Shown here one piece after another: positions 60,587 through 64,000 of a stretch of 64,000 nt of DNA. The DNA is from Arctopsyche grandis (Eukaryota > Arthropoda > Insecta > Trichoptera > Hydropsychidae): the NCBI RefSeq assembly GCF_051622035.1, contig NC_135357.1, positions 18,969,256 through 19,033,255 of the forward strand, given 5' to 3'. Under the pieces are notes generated by a model that was not told where the DNA came from, did not search any database, and saw only the letters and a program-made list of their open reading frames with translations. Position numbers and translations under genes: made by a program. Every line of letters begins with the position of its first letter. Position 1 is the first letter of the stretch.

Positions 60587-60668
60587 GTACATACATACAT
60601 ATGTACGGATAAAAAAAATCATTAAAAAAATTGTAAGTAAGTATTTGTGTATCATATATGTATCTACC

Positions 60669-60946
60669 GGTCTCCCTCACGGGACCGAAAGTGAAACGCC
60701 CGAAAACACAAATATCGGAAGGCAAAGATCGAAACTCGAAAGATCTTAAGTCGAAAGATCAAAAAAAAAGGGTGCATGGTAAACGGCACTATGTATATAT
60801 AATAATATATGAGTGGCATGCGGTGAAATTACCTCTCTTTTTTTTATCATACAGCCTTGTTTAATGTGCGCACGCAGAATACGGGAGGAAAAGCCTTTTC
60901 CTCTTGTTCCTGTTGTATCCTGCTCGCGCAAATTAAGTGAGTATGT
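60669..60946. mobile_element. MULE-like foldback element, right end missing
   Basis: It starts GGTCTCCCTCACGGGACCG and has the same subterminal block as 1177-2545, then the interior with GAGTGGCATGCGGTGAAATT and CCTGCTCGCGCAAATTAAGT. Sequence diverges after GTGAGTATGTAT, before the expected right TIR. It shows the interior without the LINE insertion found at 1297-2286. Confidence 0.7.
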
Positions 60947-61103
60947 ATTACGGGGGGAGAGACTCTTTTTCTCAACTTTTCGTGCGCTTGTAGAGTTTGT
61001 ACATTGTATACATGAATGTTTAAAGCTACGAAATTTTATTACGTCAGTTCTCTTTGGTCTTTCCTAGAGAGTTGTCGAATTTTTTAAGAATTTTATAAAA
61101 TTA

Positions 61104-61501
61104 CTAGTTGAACCCGTCATACGTTGCAATGCCACAATAACGCATGCAATTCCCGTTCCCGTTCCCGTTCCTATTTGTCGGAAATATGCAGGCGGCAAAC
61201 TTGACTTGACAATAGAAAAAAAACAATAGAAGGCGGCGAACACTTTTTTAATTATTCAATTGTTTTTTTTTTATCATACCCTCACAATGTAGGTTGCGAA
61301 CTGATTTGAAATTATTTTCCATGCAATGCCACTCATTCCCGTTTTTCCCGTTTCCGTTTCCATTTTTGGGGGGTTATTTTACAGAATCCATCGCAGATAT
61401 GCACACAATAACTCTTGCAAATTTCATCGCAATCGGTTGAATGATATAGGAACGCTTACGTGATAGACACACAGACAAACATTGATTTTTATATACATAG
61501 A
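61104..61501 (-). mobile_element. Non-autonomous Helitron, family A
   Basis: On the minus strand it begins TCTATGTATATAAAAATC and ends GTATGACGGGTTCAACTAG, flanked by A and T. Confidence 0.75.
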
Positions 61502-61676
61502 TAACTCGGTGTTTTTATAATATTAACGAATTCTTATTTTTTTAAATTAAAATTAACGATGTCTCAACGGAAGACTAAACTTTTATCGGGTGCATAATAT
61601 AAATTAATAAAAAAACTAAACTAGAAGAAAATAAAAAAAAATTCGGGATCGCTTTTAAAATTTATCACAACAAACA

Positions 61677-62086
61677 ATGAGGTCGGTTCGATCACTTGTG
61701 GATCTCCATCTAATCATAAATTTATACGTAGTATCGGGAAATAATAATGAAGTGATTGAAAACAGTGGAAGAGTTATTAAAAATGGTGAAATAATTATTG
61801 AAAAAAGTGAAATAGTTATTGAAAATGGTGAAAAAAAAAATTAGAAATGGGAGGCAGCAAAAATATTTTTGGCACAGGCGGTCGAGCTAGTCGAGGAGGG
61901 CCTACCAGTTCATCGACACGACAATCAAACAGGTCAAAATGCTCCCCTATCACGCTAAAACTGGACAGCCTCTACAAGAGACGAGTTGCCAAAAGCAGAC
62001 GTTCTCGCAACAATGGGTTGAAAAAGTCGAAGATGATGCAAAGCTCTACCACATATAGGAGCCCAAAATTTAAGCTCCAATTATAA
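61677..62086 (+). CDS. Two small abutting ORFs joined at an A10 tract, unassigned
   Basis: ORF1 (61677-61844, 55 codons) starts with a hydrophobic, signal-like stretch (LVDLHLIINLYVVSG) and continues with short internal repeats (EVIEN, EIIIE, EIVIEN). It stops two bases before the ATG of ORF2 (61847-62086, 79 codons), which is basic and Ser/Arg-rich. The frames differ by -1 and meet at ten A residues (61831-61840), so slippage or a one-base indel would fuse them. A third frame (about 61890-62052: MLPYHAKTGQPLQETSCQ) also looks protein-like. No homology recognised; it may be a decayed gene or transposon. Confidence 0.25.
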
Positions 62087-63528
62087 ATATATCATACATT
62101 AAAACTATTTGCACGGCTTAAACTTTAATACTACAGAGAATTTTTTTGTGTGTGCGTTGTCGGGATATTTTTTTTGAACAATTCGAAGTTCATGTGTATG
62201 CACAACATTATATATTTACGTAATATATATGTAAGTATGTAATGTGTATTGCATAATATATACAAGATGGGAATATTCAGTCTGAAATAAAGCATGATAA
62301 TCGTATATTTCACCTAGTGGACATCCGGCGGAATCTTCTCAACACTTCGTTTACTTTTTTTGCCAGTTTTTATAACTGTTTTTATTCAAAACCACTTGGA
62401 AAAATAACGCACAGGCGAGGGAAGAGTTGGAAATATATGCTATAAACGTCTTTTACAATCTCTGGCTATTAAATTTATTAATGTTCAATTTATTTGGTTT
62501 GATTGTGCAACCACTGCAGAACTGATCGTTTGGCACGGCAACGAGAAATAAGTCAAAATGAAAAACAGTTTCATCTGTCTACTCGAGAAGAGCTATTTCA
62601 TTACAATCTGAGACAACAAAGAAAGAAGCGACCGTTATTGAGTTTTCTATTTTATGATATATACTTGCAAGTAAAATCTTATTCCAAAGTTTACATGTAT
62701 AGTATAGGCTTTAAGACTATTTTCTTAAGCCGATACAGAGCTCTTGTGGATTTTAATTAGCATATTTGCCGATGAATATGAGTGGTATGCTAAATCCCGA
62801 AATATCGAAATCTGTGTGAGGTTTTTGAGAAACCGCGTGTTGTTTTTCCATAACATAAATAACATAACCGTAGGTAGGAACCCTTGTTTTCCTTAATTTG
62901 CTAGATAATTCGAGGGTGGGCGCGAGAAAATAATAAGTAGGCGGTCGAATCTTTGAGTTCACTTGATTGTAATATTAAAATAGCAACGTAAAATGACTCG
63001 GGGCTAAGTGCGTGTCAAGAAGCCCACATATTCTGTTGAAGAGCTGAAAAGTCGCTCAAGCAACAAAGGTTACACGAGAAGGCTTTCATTAATTTTACAA
63101 GCAGTAAAGCGGTACCGTATTCAAGATAAATCTAAGGTCGTAGGTCACCATTGGGTCGTTTTATAATAATTTCCTGCCATGAATGAATGTCGAATGTATA
63201 TTATATGGGTCGTTGAATCTGATCTATAAATAAAGAAATTCGAAAATTGTTTAAAAATAAATAAACGACTATAATAATACGTAGAATTTTTATTTTAAAT
63301 AAACGTAGTATGAATTTTATTCGAACATAAGCGAAACAATCTGTATTGTGTTCTGCATTCATATGAATGTACATATGTATATTGCATTTGACCCACATAG
63401 TTATAAATGAATACTGGGATAAAGGTTAAAATATCATTTGACCAGAAATGGATTCGAGTACCGATAAAACAAATAAAAAATCATACATACATATGTATGT
63501 ACATTTAGGTCGAAGTTTTATTATAAAA
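62087..63528. other. Intergenic with one possible exon
   Basis: At 62518-62668 a frame after CCACTGCAG reads TDRLARQREISQNEKQFHLS and continues to a possible donor (CTTGCAA|GTAAAA). It is protein-like but unassigned. The remainder is AT-rich. Confidence 0.3.
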
Positions 63529-63880
63529 CTAGCTGAACCCGGCATGCGTTACAATGCCACAATAACGCGTCCAATTCCCGTTCCCGTTCTACAGAAATTC
63601 AGTTTTATACATATATATGTAGGTATAGATATATTTGTTGACGTGGGCCATCCGCTGTGTGTTTTTGGTACAGCCCTGAATTCGAGTCAGTACATTCGAG
63701 TGCGAGGTAGCTTTACTTTCGCGTCAGTTAAATCGTAATTACGAATATTATTATTAAGAGGTTTTTTTTCATAGTAATCTTCCCGGACATGCATACAACA
63801 AATTCTGAAAGTTCCATCGTAATCGGTTTAGTGGTTTAGGAGCCTATTCGATACACACAGAAAGACATACATTTTTTTAC
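63529..63880 (-). mobile_element. Helitron family A, partly diverged
   Basis: The minus-strand 3' end GCATGCCGGGTTCAGCTAG is intact and followed by T. The middle is replaced by unrelated sequence (about 63590-63760), and the GTCTGT block and TC end are eroded. Confidence 0.65.
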
Positions 63881-64000
63881 ACACCTCCTTTACGTTTCAC
63901 TTACGATTACAATTCAGGAAAAAGTTTGCCTGTTATCCGATCGTTTTCATACTTTGCCATATTGCTCAGTTTGGTCACCAATATAAGTAAATGAATCCTC
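63881..64000. repeat. Dispersed repeat fragment
   Basis: TTATCCGATCGTTTTCATAC and GCTCAGTTTGGTCACCAATA match 21925-21995. Confidence 0.5.

Overview
This is an AT-rich animal nuclear window, almost certainly insect. It holds three confidently recognised protein genes, all with insect-type architecture, in a sea of transposable-element debris. The genes are the 5' exon of the PP2A scaffold subunit (minus, 8-997), a complete 14-exon K+-dependent Na+/Ca2+ exchanger (minus, 8733-12716), and a single-exon huckebein orthologue (plus, 48933-49799). The huckebein call rests on a Groucho-type FRPW motif plus three Sp/EGR-like C2H2 fingers and a matching length. I cannot fix the insect order from sequence alone.

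Layout. 0-1.2 kb: GC-rich PP2A exon running off the left edge. 1.2-3.6 kb: a stack of nested insertions (a foldback TIR element with a 10-bp target duplication, containing a LINE 3' end, containing an LTR-like insert) and further inverted-repeat elements. 3.6-8.7 kb: AT-rich DNA downstream of the exchanger. 8.7-12.7 kb: exchanger exons, whose splice phases all close; its introns carry a hAT-type MITE and another foldback element. 12.8-24 kb: Helitron ends, SINEs, RTE-like and jockey/CR1-like LINE fragments, MULE-like foldbacks and a decayed hAT transposase. 24.0-24.2 kb: an isolated GC-rich islet. 24-48 kb: mostly AT-rich intergenic DNA with MITEs, Helitrons, microsatellites and a few unassigned coding-like blocks. 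48.4-50 kb: huckebein with a GC-richer upstream region, a TATA-like element and a 3' AATAAA. 50-64 kb: TIR elements, two further hAT transposase remnants, Helitron copies, and a pair of small ORFs meeting at an A10 tract.

The three genes are functionally unrelated (phosphatase scaffold, calcium transport, terminal/gut patterning repressor) and share no operon-like logic. The most informative content is the mobile-element record. Many elements still have exact target-site duplications (10 bp, 8 bp, 4 bp, TTAA, TAA), and several are nested, which gives a relative insertion order. I saw no CRISPR array, rRNA or functional tRNA, and no convincing new multi-gene system.
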